The position numbers and the translations under genes are program-made. From NCBI GenBank assembly GCA_964016885.1, contig OZ024743.1:177451574-177515573 (forward strand): a stretch of 64,000 nt of DNA, in the 5' to 3' direction. The notes under the pieces were generated by a model. That model saw only the letters and a program-made list of their open reading frames with translations. It ran no database searches and was not told the DNA's origin. How positions within the stretch are numbered: the first letter of the stretch is position 1; each line of letters starts with the position of its first letter. This DNA is from Eledone cirrhosa. Taxonomy: Eukaryota > Mollusca > Cephalopoda > Octopoda > Eledonidae. Positions 35,517 through 46,961 of this stretch are shown piece by piece.

Positions 35517-35603
35517 GGACGACCCCTCTAGTCTTTGTTGACACTCGTCCTAAAAGTGGTAACACGAAATGATTACCCCTTGGCGGTTAAGGATAAAACG
35601 CGA
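35517..35603 (+). ncRNA. R4-like 5'-UTR segment inside B1; candidate structured RNA (HDV-like ribozyme?)
   Basis: This 87-bp piece matches B2 43,332-43,420, which is the extreme 5' end of the B element. It can pair AGGACGA (35,516-35,522) with TCGTCCT (35,545-35,551). Inside that helix lies a 3-bp GTC/GAC hairpin with a 6-nt loop, and a GGTAA/TTACC hairpin (35,558-35,577) follows. The nesting of a 7-bp helix, a 3-bp stem and a downstream hairpin resembles HDV-like ribozymes known at the 5' ends of R2-type elements. A second pseudoknot strand is not obvious, and the first helix is only 5 bp in B2. Structure and activity are untested. Confidence 0.4.
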
Positions 35604-37060
35604 GTTTAGACTAGATAAATGCGCCAAAGCAACGTTCACCAGAGGAAAGCTGCTGAAAAGTTCAGACATTAATCTTGATCGGAGGAATGTAATAAGAGAA
35701 CTTGATCAAGAGGAAACTTGCAAATATCTAGGTGTTTGTGAAGGAGACGGAATCAAGCACTCGACAATGAGGGAAAGGATAAGGAAGGAATGTTACCGCA
35801 GAGTAAGGGCAATCTTAAGAACGGAATTGAATGCAAGGAATAGGATCGATGCCATAAACACGCTTGCCATACCAGTAGTAACCTACAGTTAAAATGTCAT
35901 CAACTGGTCAAGAACAGAGATCCGTAGGCTCGATACAAAAATTTGAAAATTCTTAACCATGCACAGAATGCATCACCCTAAGGCAGATACAGATAGAATA
36001 TATCTCCCTAGGAAAGAAGGAGGACGTGGGTTAATCCAGTTAGATATTGCGTTGAAAACCGCAACAATTGGATTATCTACATATCTAGGGAATCATATGA
36101 TTGGGTGATCAAACTCGTTTTGAAACACGAGAGCATCAAAAGATCATACTCCATTACAAAAGATGCACAAAGATACAGTAATGGACTACAAATTTCAGAA
36201 GTCCCATTTATTGCTGAAATGGAAAACACAGAAAAAGCAAAGCAGGTAAAAGTAACTGCAAAGAAAGAACTGCTACATAAACTGGCTAAGAAATGGCAAG
36301 AAAAGCCTCTGTATGGAAAATACCCAGAAAGAGCTAACAATCCTGATTTTGACAAAACTTTAACCCATCAGTGGTTGGCATCCTCTGGACTGAAATCGGA
36401 GACTGAAGGACTGATTATATCAGCACAAGATCAGTGTCTGCCAACAAAAAATTACCAAGCCAACATAATAAAAAAATGGATGCAACCCATTATGCCATGT
36501 ATGTAAAAAACAACCAGAGACCATTGATCATATAATTTCAATGTGCAGTCCTATAGCTCCAACCGAATACCTAAACAGGCATGACAGATCTGCACAATAC
36601 ATACATTGGATAATGTGTAAGCATTTTGACCTGCCCCATCAAAAGAATTGGTGGGAGCATCAACCACCTCCCATACTTGAAAAAGATCACATCTCAATCT
36701 TGTGGAACTTTAGCATCCAAACAGACCGAAAAATAGATGCAAATAGACCTGATATAATACTGAAGGACTTTAAAAAGAGGATATGCCTGCTAATTGATAT
36801 GTCTGTCTCCAATAGACAAGAATGTATCTATAAAAACATTTGAAAAATTGAGTAAGTATAAGGACCTGGTGATAGAAATTGGAAAAATGTGGAAATTGAG
36901 AACTAAAACAATACCAGTGGTTGTAGGCGCTCTAGGAATGATACCTAAGGTGTCTAATGATTACTTATCGCAAATCCTAGGAAACCCGCATATAGGAGAA
37001 ATACAAAAGATAGTACTAATGGGAACTGCCCATATACTAAGGAAGATTCTGTCAATATAA
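35604..37060 (+). pseudogene. B1 C-terminal half: RT thumb, CCHC knuckle, restriction-like endonuclease
   Basis: Resumes just after the YMDD block with LDKCAKATFTRGKLLKSSDI, then RRVRAILRTELNARNRIDAI and NTLAIPVVTYS (stop replaces Tyr near 35,892). It continues with KEGGRGLIQLDIALKTATIG, HQWLASSGLKSETEGLI, a CX2CX8HX4C knuckle (CHVCKKQPETIDHIISMC near 36,495-36,545, entered after a frameshift in an A-run) and the endonuclease core NRPDIILKDFKKRICLLIDM. Ends GTAHILRKILSI at 37,060. At least four stops or frameshifts. Confidence 0.8.
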
Positions 37061-37201
37061 GTACATCACAAGTCTAAACACCTAAATATGCATGTGTGTG
37101 TATGTATGTTCTTTCTTGAACATGGCGGACCTTGTTGTCTCTTGAGGTCACTGGTTGTGACTTGGTGATAACTCGTATGAACATAAGGCAAGATAAATGC
37201 A

Positions 37202-37216
37202 AATAATAATAATAAT
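37202..37216. repeat. AAT microsatellite at the B1/A4 tail-to-tail junction
   Basis: An (AAT)5 run that serves as the 3' tail of B1 (plus strand) and, read on the minus strand, as the (ATT)n tail of A4. The two different LINE families meet tail-to-tail at this short repeat. Confidence 0.9.
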
Positions 37217-37520
37217 TGTTTCTACTTTTGGCACAAGGGCTGACATCAAGAAAAACATTACAGACGGCACAGGACGGTACAGGACGGTACGATGTGGGTT
37301 TTGTGCGTGTAAATATTTTTATTATTTATATAAGAAAAGAAAAAAAGGACATAGAAACATATATATATATAAACAATACAAATGAAAATTGAAACAATGA
37401 AAAATACACAAATAGGGGGGAAACCTCCGACGGGTACTGGTGGCGAAAACCACACAAAAGACCACAGCCACCCTGACCACCAGGACAAGCGCCCTCTCTC
37501 AATTTTTTCCATTTCTCAAA

Positions 37521-40500
37521 CTACAGACGTATATTCAGAGCGGTCCCGTTTACTCGGACCATTCTCGCTACATTCACCCACCTTTCAACAAACTTGCTAG
37601 AAAGCAGTACTTGCCTCTCCACCCTGATTTTCCTCTGCAAGTTAAACTTGAAAAAGTTAATTAGGGATTCGCCGAAGAGGAAAGTGTCTGTCTTTAAACC
37701 TTTGAACCTTGTCCACTACACAATCTCTTTCGCCATGGCTACCAGGCAGATGAAAACCGCCTGCCCTTCCTCCTCGAAGGAAGACGGCGAGACCATCTGC
37801 ACAATGGACTCAGTCGATAACCGGATCAGTCCTACAGGCGACAGCAACTGTTCGACATACCTCCACAAGGCAGCAATGCTCGGGCACTGAACGAGTGCGT
37901 GCACGACGGATTCGTCGCTCTGCGCGCATCTCGGACAGGTTCGGCTGACGGCACTTCCTTGCTTGTAGAGCTTATCTCGAACCGGTAGCACTGCCAGGCC
38001 AGGGATTTTTGGAAGTTATCCATAGACCCTGGGCTGAAAGTTCTCCGTAAGAGAGCAAACAGCTGATCTTCTTCGACGCTCAAGATCTCTCCAAGAACGT
38101 TGTCGCTCTTCCCCTCCACTAGTCTTCCATAGAACGCCGAGGTGGATGTTCCACCGATACTGGTGCCCAGCTGGCAGAGGGCAGTGAGCGCCTGGAGACA
38201 TTCCAGTTTCCAAGCGCTATCCCTCGGTCTTTTTCTGACCCAGGACTGCAGCTCCATCAAGGAGACGAGCTGTGGGAAAACGTGCCTGGCGAACGGCGAC
38301 CACACCTGTTCACCGTCAAGGAAGCACCAGAGATGTCGCAGCCTCAGCGCATGTTTGCGCATCATCAGCCATGGCATGCCCAGTCCTCCACGCAACGGGA
38401 GTTGACAGCAGATGGAACGTCTGACCATGGGAGCACGTCCCTTCCACAAAAAGCGGAAGAGGAGGCGCTCCATTTTGGTGAGAGTTGGGCCGGAGCAAGG
38501 GACAACGGTGAGGCGGTAGCAGATGACGGATGCGATGTACGCATTCGCCACCTCCGCTCGGCCTTTCAGGGACAGCTTCCTCTCAGCCCATTTCTGGGTG
38601 AGGGAGACCACCTTGCTCGTCTCCTCGTTCCAGTGTTTCTCCATCTGGAGGCCCGGTCCGAACCAGGCCCCGAGCAATTTAACCGGTCCGTCCGTCCAAC
38701 GCCCCACGACGCTGTCGGACGGCATGGACTTTCCTCTCCAGGTGCCGAGTTGCAAGCCCACCGACTTTTCCTGGTTTATCTTTGCTCCTGTCACCGCTTC
38801 GTATTCCTTGAGAGCGGTGCCGAGCATCTGGACGTGTCTGTTGCTCGACACCACCACGGTGACGTCGTCGGCGTAAGCCGACTCGGATTTCCCTCATCCT
38901 AATTCGCGTGGGACGCCTCTCATCGCCGCCAGTTTGTGCAGTAACGGCTCGAGAGCCAATACGTACAAGAGGGACGAGAGGGGACAACCCTGGCGGACTG
39001 AGCGCATGATGCTTAACGGCTGCGACAGGTGACCGTTCACTCTCACAACTGAGCAGATGTCGCTGTACATCGCTGCGATCCAACCCCTGTAAACGGGCCC
39101 GAAACCGGATACCTCGAAAACCGCCGCCAGGTACCGATGGTCGACCCAATCGAATGCTTTGGATTGATCCAAGTTGATCAGGGCCCCACCCGTGCCAGGT
39201 TCCTTAACCACCCTCTCTATGATGTATCACATGAGGTGGAGGTTGTCGTGTATGGATCTGTCCGGAATGGCACATGTCTGCGCCTCTCCCACCAGACCCT
39301 TGACGACAAGCGCCAACCTCGTTGCTAACACCTTGGCCAAAATCTTGAACTCTGCGTTTAGCAGGGTTATGGGCCTGAAATTATCGATTATCCCCTTGTT
39401 CGGGTCTTTTCTCAGCAGCAGCACCGCTTCCCGGCTCACAAAACTGGGAATGCTCCCGTTCTGCTGCCAGTTGCAGTGGACGTCTGCCAAGAGGTCTGGC
39501 ATAAATGCATAAAGCTCGTAGCGCAGACCACCCAAACCTGGCGCTTTACCCCTCGTGCAGTTAGCCATCGCTTCCCGTATTCCACCGGCTATTATTGGCT
39601 TTTCGCAACACTGTGCTGCGGTCGTCGAGAGCCGAGGCAGTCCGTCGAGGTATGCACTGAAGTCCATACCCTGGATCCGGGCCGCCGCTGCTCCCGAACA
39701 GTTCAGCAAAGTGCTGCTGAAAAGCTTCACACATCCGCTCGGGTTCGAGGATCACGCACCCGCTTTGGTCAGACAAAGACTGAATTGTGGCTTTGTTGCC
39801 ATGTCGCGCCTCTGCCACCCGGGCCCATTGGACGGCTTTTGTCCCCACATGTTTCACGGCATGCGCTCTAGCTCTGACAACGCAGCCTTCGTGTTTTGCG
39901 TTGAAGAATTGGTCGAGTGCCAATCTCGCCGCAAGCACGTCGGTTGCGATGCTTGTCCTAAACGCCACTTCTAGCTTTGTGACTAGCTCTCCCTCTACTC
40001 TATTTTCCTCTATCACTACTCCTTTGCTAAACCTAATTGACTCTACTTTAATTGCCCTTTTCAGGGCGAACCACAACCTATTGTTGACGACCGGTCCCGT
40101 CAACGCCCGCTTAACTAATACGCTAATCCGGTCTCTGTAGGCTTTGCGCGCCGGGAAAGACGCGTTCAACTTCCAGTAACCGGGCCCTTTGTTTATGAAG
40201 TCTGTCTATGTCGATCTCACAGATCACAAATTTGTGGTCTGTGTAGTCGACTATTTTAAATTGTGGACAACTTATACTAGCCTTATCTAGTTCTCTGCAG
40301 AATACCTTATAGAGATACGATCTGGATGACCCGATGCGGTTTGTCCATGTCCACATTGGCACATTCGGGTGATCCAGTCGATACCTGTCAGACAGTTCAA
40401 AACGTCTGAGCAGGTTGGTGAGGCTCTTGCACCCTCCTCCCCTATCCACTAGCCTCACACAATCCCAGCGTGCATCCAAGATACCGTTCCAGTCGCCCAC

Positions 40501-40914
40501 TAACACTAAAGAGCGGGACGTTCCGAGAAAGGTCTCTAGACGTCTGAAGAAATCTGGCCGTCCTGCCCCTGTTGGGGCGTAGACAGCTACTAGCCTGAAA
40601 GCATTGCCTTCGCTGCCGGTCACGTCCAACCACACCGACTTCCCTTCTGGGTCTAGGAAGATGGCCCGTATGGCGAGATCCAAGCCTCTCCGAAAAAGGA
40701 CGGCAACCCCTGCCCCCGATCCTGGACGGCTGGGAGATGCGTATACATCGTAGCCGCCGAAGATCAGTGCGAAGGCTTGTGCTTCGGAGATTCTGGTCTC
40801 ACTGATGGCCACCACATCTATGTTTAGTGACCTGAGGTCGTTGAGCAGGTGACCCTGCTTCCAAGATGACCCCAGGCCACGTGCATTTATACTGCCTATT
40901 CTGAGTACGGCCAT
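37521..40914 (-). pseudogene. A4 ORF2: APE endonuclease / reverse transcriptase / zinc domain
   Basis: Start chosen at MAVLRIGSINARGLGSSWKQ, the position equivalent to A2, although an in-frame ATG lies at 40,950. Endonuclease motifs: SETRIS, YAPTGAGRPDFF, VGDWNGILDARWD and TDHKFVI are kept. The SRSYIDRIF block of A2 reads SRSYLYKVF here, so the conserved Asp is a Tyr. RT blocks include FRPITLLNAEFKILAKVLAT, ALINLDQSKAFDWVDHRYL, RQGCPLSSLLYVLALEPLL and AYADDVTVVVSS near 38,870, then RLLFRFLWKGRAPMVRRSIC and GGLGMPWLMMRKHALRLRHL. The C-terminal zinc motif is CPRCAQSDESVVHALVQCP. Stop TAG at 37,521. Frameshifts near 40,130, 39,560, 39,220, 38,890 and 38,010. Confidence 0.85.
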
Positions 40915-41125
40915 GTTGGATGAGAAACGAGGCAAGTGAGAAAGGGTCACTTACCTTGATCGTGTGGTGAAGGGACAGTAGAACCGTTCCTTTCGCTGGT
41001 CATGGGTGTTTCCAAGAGGATGTCGGTGTATATCCTCTTGGTAACTAACCCTCAGAAATCTCCAACTGCGTTGGGGAATTTTGGTTTTAAAGGTTTGTAC
41101 TGTTCTATTGAGATTTCAATGATGC

Positions 41126-42563
41126 TTATGTTTGTCGGGAGAGCTCTTGGTGTTGGTGGGTTGTAGTAGTTTTTTTTCTGTGATGTCTGTGTGCTGCTTT
41201 ATATATTGTATGAGTTCTTTTTTTGCCATGTTTATGGCTGTGTACTTTTTGGTGAGAGGGTGATTTTGTTGCTGTTTTCTTCTTGTTGCTGTTTGGTGTG
41301 TGTGTTTTGTTTTGTTTTGTTTGCCTTGTTGGTGTTTTTGGTGATGCTGGTGGTGGTGTGCTTGCTGTTGTCAGTGGTGCTTGTGGTTTTGATGGTGATG
41401 GTGGTGGTGTTGCTGCAAGTTTCCTTGCTGCCTTTACCCCTCTTTGTATGCCTTCGCTTTTGGAGGGTGAATCTAAGGGTATTTTTCTTTTTTGTCTTTT
41501 GTGGCAGACCGTTTGCCACTTCACTTCCGCCTCACTCTCCATGTCGGATTCCGTGGCGTCTGGGAGAGGTATGTGCTCCAGGGCTGTTGGTGGTGGTAGT
41601 GGAGCCCTCTTCGGCAATTTTGTTGCTGGTGTAGCTACTTCAAATGTAGCTATTGGTGTTGCCGCCACTGATGCTGCTGTTTAGTTGTCCGTGGCCTTGG
41701 TACGGGTGCCACGGACGTTGCCCCGCTACTCACCGTGGAAGGGGCTTCTGCGTTTGTTGCCTGCCCTGCTCTTGGTTGCAGCGGACCAGGTATTGGCAGG
41801 AGAGGGGCCTTCTTCTTCGCTGTCTTCTGCGGACAAAAGGCCCTGAGGTGACCCTTCGACCCACAGAGATAACATTTTGGCCGTCTTCCTTCTACGCTTA
41901 TAGGGAGTTGGAGTCCTTCCTCGATGTCTATGATATCGGCGATAGCGTCGATACATTCCTGGTCAGTTTGTATAAGCATTTGCATGCCTATACCTGAGCA
42001 GTTCTCTCTCCCTATTTTCTCTACTTGCAGCATGGTCGTCCTGTTCTCGATTCCAGCGAGGACAGACACGGCCAGCCAAGGTATGGGCACGTCGGGTAGG
42101 ACCTGGGGCACTTTGAACCTCACAATTTTCTGCCCGCAGTAGGAGGGTACCAAGACTATTTCTTCACACTTTAGAGTTTCCAAAGAGTGAGACTTTGCTT
42201 CCTGGGGGCTGGCTAAAAGTACGTCTACTGTGGCGTATTTTCTGCCTCGGGTGAGGTGGGTTTTGCGTGCCCAGACGCACCCCAAGGCCTTTTGGATTTG
42301 AGCCTCTGTGGCTCTCCACCCGATGTTAGATTTTGCTTACGGTGCGGTAAGTCACCGTCCGTAGCTGCTGGTCCTTGAAAAAATCGGGTGGCGGTTTCAG
42401 GGAGATTCTATTGGCGCTTCTTGTCACCACGGCCCTTGCGACTGCCATCTCCTCCTCTGTGACTAACACGGTCTCGATATTTTGGGCGACACCTGCAAAA
42501 GCAGTGGTCCCTTTTTCAGCAGCACCACTATTGCTGCCGCTACTGGTGTTACTGGTGGTGAAT
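41126..42563 (-). pseudogene. A4 ORF1 fragment with CCHC zinc knuckle
   Basis: Begins within the low-complexity region, then reads FAGVAQNIETVLVTEEEMAV and TVTYRTVSKI, where a stop interrupts. The RRM-like middle (TRGRKYATVDVLLASPQEAK, then VLAGIENRTTMLQVEKIGRE) leads to a clean CX2CX4HX4C knuckle, CYLCGSKGHLRAFC, near 41,845. A frame change near 41,660 leads to the basic C-terminal region (LPKRAPLPPPTALEHIPLPD; SPSKPQAPLTTASTPPPASP) ending at 41,126. About 210 bp separate it from ORF2. Confidence 0.8.
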
Positions 42564-43331
42564 AAAACCTCCTCTGTCTACACTATATAGAACAGCCAAA
42601 TAACAGCAATTTCACCACCACAACAATCTAGATACACCACTTATCCCATCACTCCTCTGTGTACAATAAGTACAACAGCCAGACAACGGCAATTTCATGA
42701 TTACTATTATTGTATCTCAAGTTTCCTCAAAATGTTTAATTCAAATATTAAGTAAATATGTCAACACATATATTAAACATACGCGAGAAACCGCATAGAT
42801 ATACAGATCAAACAAACGCACCCTACTACAGTCTATTCAACAGAACTCAGTAACGACACGCCATCACTACTGTCACCGCCGCCACCACTCCATCATTGCT
42901 ACCACTATCCTATCACCGCCCCTACCACTCCTTCATTGCTACCACCACTATTCCCCCACTACCTTCTGTTAACTTAAGAAAGGGGAAGGTGGCGGTATCA
43001 CTAGAAAAGGGAGAGGCTAGCAAAAGATATAAATAGACTGACTTAGTGACCCGGTCAAACGTCAACGACTATGGCACTGCTGGCTCCCCCCTTCCCCACC
43101 AACAATAGCAAACACCCAAGCACCACCACCGACATAGCCAACAACAACAACAGGCAACTTCAACAAAAAGTATATTATATTATTAATAATAATTTCATTC
43201 TTAAGCCACGCAATGCTCACATTAAGGAACCACTCATGATAATAACAATTTAAAAAACAACAAAATAGAAAACCCATGACCAAGAAATACCGGGATGGCG
43301 GCCGGCGGGGAATAGCCGTGTCTCTAGGGGA
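42564..43331. other. Unassigned spacer between A4 and B2
   Basis: No supported gene. Two roughly 85-bp imperfect direct repeats (each with CTCCTCTGT and ending CAATTTCA) lie at 42,568-42,700. A CCACCA/CATTGCTACCAC low-complexity stretch is at 42,860-42,970. A short AATAATAATTTCATTCTTAAG at about 43,182 resembles the 3' end of A2-type LINEs on the minus strand and may be a decayed tail. Confidence 0.5.
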
Positions 43332-43420
43332 GGACCCCCGCCCTCTAGTTTTGGTTGACACTCGTCCTAGAAGTGGTAACACGAAATGATTACCCCTTGG
43401 CGGTTAAGGATAAAACGCGA
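43332..43420 (+). promoter_or_regulatory. B2 5' terminal UTR, conserved structured segment
   Basis: Shares GTTGACACTCGTCCT, GTGGTAACACGAAATGATTA and GGCGGTTAAGGATAAAACGC with B1 35,517-35,603. The GGTAA/TTACC hairpin is conserved. The outer helix is AGGAC/GTCCT (5 bp) here rather than 7 bp. It begins GGAC, so a ribozyme-processed 5' end is possible but unproven. Confidence 0.5.
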
Positions 43421-43440
43421 CAAAATATAGTAAATATCAA

Positions 43441-46400
43441 ATGATAAAATCTCATACCGGATCGGCCGTCACCCGGGTCAAAAAGGGCCACGTCCCTCAG
43501 AGAGGAACCAGACTGGGGTCGAAAAATCAGCTAATGGTTCAAACCTTCCCATCACTTCGGGGCTGGAGGTCTCCCATAACCGGAATACTCTTACTGTGGC
43601 CCTCCATGCTCACCACCAAGAAATCCAAAGAAAAAGATAGAAAAATGGTCAAGGGAAGACAATAAAGAAGTCCTTGAGACTTTCTACACTGCCATGTACT
43701 ACCCATCAAATAGATCGAATACAGAACAGACATATATCAACTGGAAAAAGAAACATCCCGAAAACAGAGGCTATATTGAATGAATGAGAATGAACTTGCC
43801 AACTTGAAGGATGAAATTATGATCGAATGGATGAAAATGAAAGAATCTGACATGGAGGAACGAGACACCCTCCCTAAGATCCAGAATTCCAAACAGAACC
43901 CAAAGATGATACACAAGACTAACATAATTCTCAAAAACATTATCATCACAAACAAACTAAACATTACTGATTTAAATCATCTCTATTATGCATCGGCTAA
44001 AGTCACCACTCACTTATGTGGAGTGGAAATGAAAAAACAAAGGACTCCCACGAGAAATCTATTTGGCAAGAGAACATCAATCGCCAAATAATCCTTCTCC
44101 GATCTGACATAGAAATTTTAACAAACTATAAAGTAGGTGAACATGTTAAACAAACTAAACTTAGAAAATTGAAAAGAAAATAGAGTATAAAATTAACAAG
44201 TGACATAGACATGCTGATAGAAATCATCAAGCAAAAAGTGTCGGCCAAAGCTGCTCGTATAAGGCACTTTGAAAAACGATCTAGATTCTATAAGGACAAT
44301 AATATGTTCAAAAACAACCAAAGAAACTTCTACAGAAAAATTGGCAAGTCAACAATAACTGCTAAATCAATACCACCCAAGGAGGAAGTGCAAGAATTCT
44401 GGGAAAAGATCTGGGCCGAAGAAAAAGTTCATAATATACATGCCCCATCGATAGACAGACAAATGAAAGATACATTCACCTTGAGGAACAAATATGGGAA
44501 AATATAACAGTTGAACAGTTGCGTTTTGACTCTTAGAAAAACCAGCAAATGTAAATCCCCAGGAAAAGACAAAATACCAAATTTTTGGATAAAAGCCTTC
44601 ACATAGTCTAATGAGCCCAACTTTACAATGAAATAGTTAAGGAGCCAGAAAAGGTACCATCATGGCTAGTTAATGGCATTACAATCCTACTTCCGAAGAA
44701 TGATGAGACAAACAAACCCCAAAATTACAGACCGATAACTTGCTTGACCACAATGTATAACATTTTAACATCAGTCCTAACTGAATATACATATGAAAGA
44801 TTGTTCTACATATGACCACCTGCTAACAAATGATCTATTTCCCAATGAGCAGAAAGCGTGTCAACGAGGCTCATATGGCTGTAAGGATCAGCTTTTGGTT
44901 AACAAAATGATACTGGAAGATTGTCATAATAGACACAAAAATCTATCAATTGCTTGGATAGATTATAAAAAAGCATTCGATAGTTTGCCATACAGTTGGA
45001 TTGAAAAATGTTTAGAGATTTTCAAAATATCTCCCGTTGTCAGGAGGTTCCTGTCATTCAGTATGAAGACATGGAAAACGACACTCCTTTTGAATAGTGA
45101 AAAAAAATGACTGGAAGCTGGAGAAGTTTATATTAATTGTGGAATTTTTCAGGGTGACTCTTTATCACCGCTTTTATTCTGCATCGCACTTATGCCATTA
45201 AGTAAAATGCTCAATGAAACAAAACATGGATATAAAGTCTATGACAAAACCATTAATCACTTGTTCTACATGGATGACCTGAAACTATTCGCAAAAAATG
45301 ATGAACAATTGCAAGGGCTATTATCCACTGTGAAGCAGTTCAGTGATGACATTAAAATGGAGTTTGGACTAGATAAATGCGCCAAAGCAACGTTCACCAG
45401 AGGAAAGCTGCTGAAAAGTTCAAACATTAATCTTGATCGGGGGAATGTGATAAGAGAACTTGATCAAGAGGAAACTTACAAATATCTAGGTGTTTGTGAA
45501 GGAGACGGAATCAAGCACTCGACAATGAGGGAAAGGATAAGGAAGGAATGTTACCGCAGAGTAAGAGCAATCTTAAGAACGGAATTGAATGCAAGGAATA
45601 GGATCGATGCCATAAACACGCTTGCCATACCAGTAGTAACCTACAGTTACAATGTCATCAACTGGTCAAGCACAGAGATCCGTAGGCTCGATACAAAAAC
45701 TTGAAAATTCTTAACCATGCACAGAATGCATCACCCTAAAGCAGATACAGATAGAATATATCTTCCTAGGAAAGAAGGAGGACGTGGGTTAATCCAGTTA
45801 GACATTGCGTTGAAAACTGCAACAATTGGATTATCTACATAACTAAGGGAACCACATGATTGGATGATCAAACTCGTTTTGAAATACGAAAGGATCAAAA
45901 GATCATACTCCATTACAAAAGATGCACAAAGATACAGTAATGGACTACAAATTTCAGAAGTCCCATTTACTGCTGAAATGGAAAACACAGAAAAAGCAAA
46001 GCAGGTAAAAGTAACTGCAAAGAAAGAACTGCTACATAAACTGGCTAAGAAATGGCAAGAAAAGCCTCTGTATGGAAAATACCCAGAACGAGCTAACACT
46101 CCTGATGTTGACAAAGCTTTAACCCACCAGTGGTTGGCATCCTCTGGACTGAAATCGGAGACTGAAGGACTGATTATATTAGCACAAGATCAGTGTCTGC
46201 CAACAAAAAATTACCAAGCCAACATAATAAAAAATGGATGCAACCCATTATGCCGTGTATGTAAAAAACAACCAGAGACCATTGACCCCTAATTCCAATG
46301 TGCAGTCCTATAGCTCCAACCGAATACCTAAACAGGCATGACAGAGCTGCACAATACATACATTGGATAATGTGTAAGCATTTTGACCTGCCCCATCAAA

Positions 46401-46816
46401 AGAATTGGTGGGAGCATCAACCACCTCCCATACTTGAAAAATATCACATCTTAATCTTGTGGAACTTTAGCATCCAAACAGACCGAAAAATAGATGCAAA
46501 TAGACCTGATATAATACTGAAGGACTTTAAAAAGAGGGTATGCCTGCTAATTGATATGTCCGCCTCCAATAGACAAGAATGTATCTATAAAAACATTTGA
46601 AAAATTGAGCAAGTATAAGGACCTGGTGATAGAAATTTGAAAAATGTGGAAATTGAGAACTAAAACAATACCAGTGGTTGTAGGCGCTCTAGGAATGATA
46701 CCTAAGGGGTCTAATGATTACTTATCGCAAATCCCAGGAAACCCGCGTATAGGAGAAATACTAAAGATAGTACTAATGGGAACTGCCCATATACTAAGGA
46801 AGATTCTGTCAATATA
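43441..46816 (+). pseudogene. B2 ORF: R4-type reverse transcriptase and restriction-like endonuclease
   Basis: Block order: pre-RT region (43,441-44,500, internally deleted), KSPGKDKIPNFWIKAF after a frameshift near 44,520, LTNDLFPNEQKACQRGSYGC, WIDYKKAFDSLPYSW (first catalytic Asp), GDSLSPLLFCIALMPLSK, HLFYMDDLKLFAKND (YMDD at 45,267-45,278) and YKYLGVCEGDGIKHSTMRER. A stop at about 45,114 separates the first two RT blocks from the rest. The C-terminal half carries HQWLASSGLKSETEGLI, and a knuckle whose His side is lost (ETIDP then stop near 46,290). The endonuclease core is NRPDIILKDFKKRVCLLIDM. Ends ILRKILSI at 46,816. Confidence 0.82.
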
Positions 46817-46961
46817 AGTACATCACAAGTCAAAACACCTAAAGATGCATGTGTGAGTATGTATGTTCTTTCTTGAACATGGCGGACCTTGTTGTCACTT
46901 GAGGTCACTGGTTGTGACTTGGTGATAACTCGTATGAACATAAAACAAGATAAATGCAGCT

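Larger units (their letters stand above)
33881..37200 (+). mobile_element. B1: R4/Dong-like LINE with RT core replaced
   Basis: Non-LTR retrotransposon with a C-terminal restriction-like endonuclease. Motifs fit the R4/Dong/REX6 group: a YLGVCEGDGIKHSTMRERI block, HQWLASSGLKSETEGLI, a CCHC knuckle and RPDIILKDFKKRICLLIDMS. Dong of the silkworm is known to insert in TAA repeats; this copy ends in a TAA-type run at 37,202. The 5' end lacks about 100 bp present in B2. At 35,517 the RT core (575 bp in B2, including YMDD) is replaced by 87 bp of 5'-UTR sequence. Inactive. Confidence 0.85.
37217..42563 (-). mobile_element. A4: A-type LINE, 5'-truncated in ORF1
   Basis: Contains an ORF1 fragment (about 42,563-41,126), complete-length ORF2 (40,914-37,521) and a 3' UTR. 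It ends in CTTGTGCCAAAAGTAGAAAC followed by (ATT)n, a tail also found on the local SINEs. The 5' break near 42,563 lies within the Ser/Asn-rich part of ORF1, so no 5' UTR is present. Its 3' tail differs from A2/A3 (which have TTGTGGCTAATAAA-like ends), so it is probably another subfamily. Frameshifts throughout. Confidence 0.85.
43332..46961 (+). mobile_element. B2: R4/Dong-like LINE with intact 5' end and RT core
   Basis: Same family as B1. It includes the 5'-UTR segment (43,332-43,420) that B1 lacks at its own 5' end, the RT core with YMDD and a TAA-repeat tail from 46,962. It has a deletion of about 280 bp near 43,777 relative to B1 (34,224-34,502 missing) plus scattered stops and frameshifts. 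B1 and B2 therefore carry complementary losses. Expected insertion target by analogy with Dong: TAA repeats. Confidence 0.87.

Noticed and set aside
43062..43382. 106-codon minus-strand ORF between A4 and B2
   Set aside because: No recognisable motif; it overlaps low-complexity sequence and the B2 5' end.
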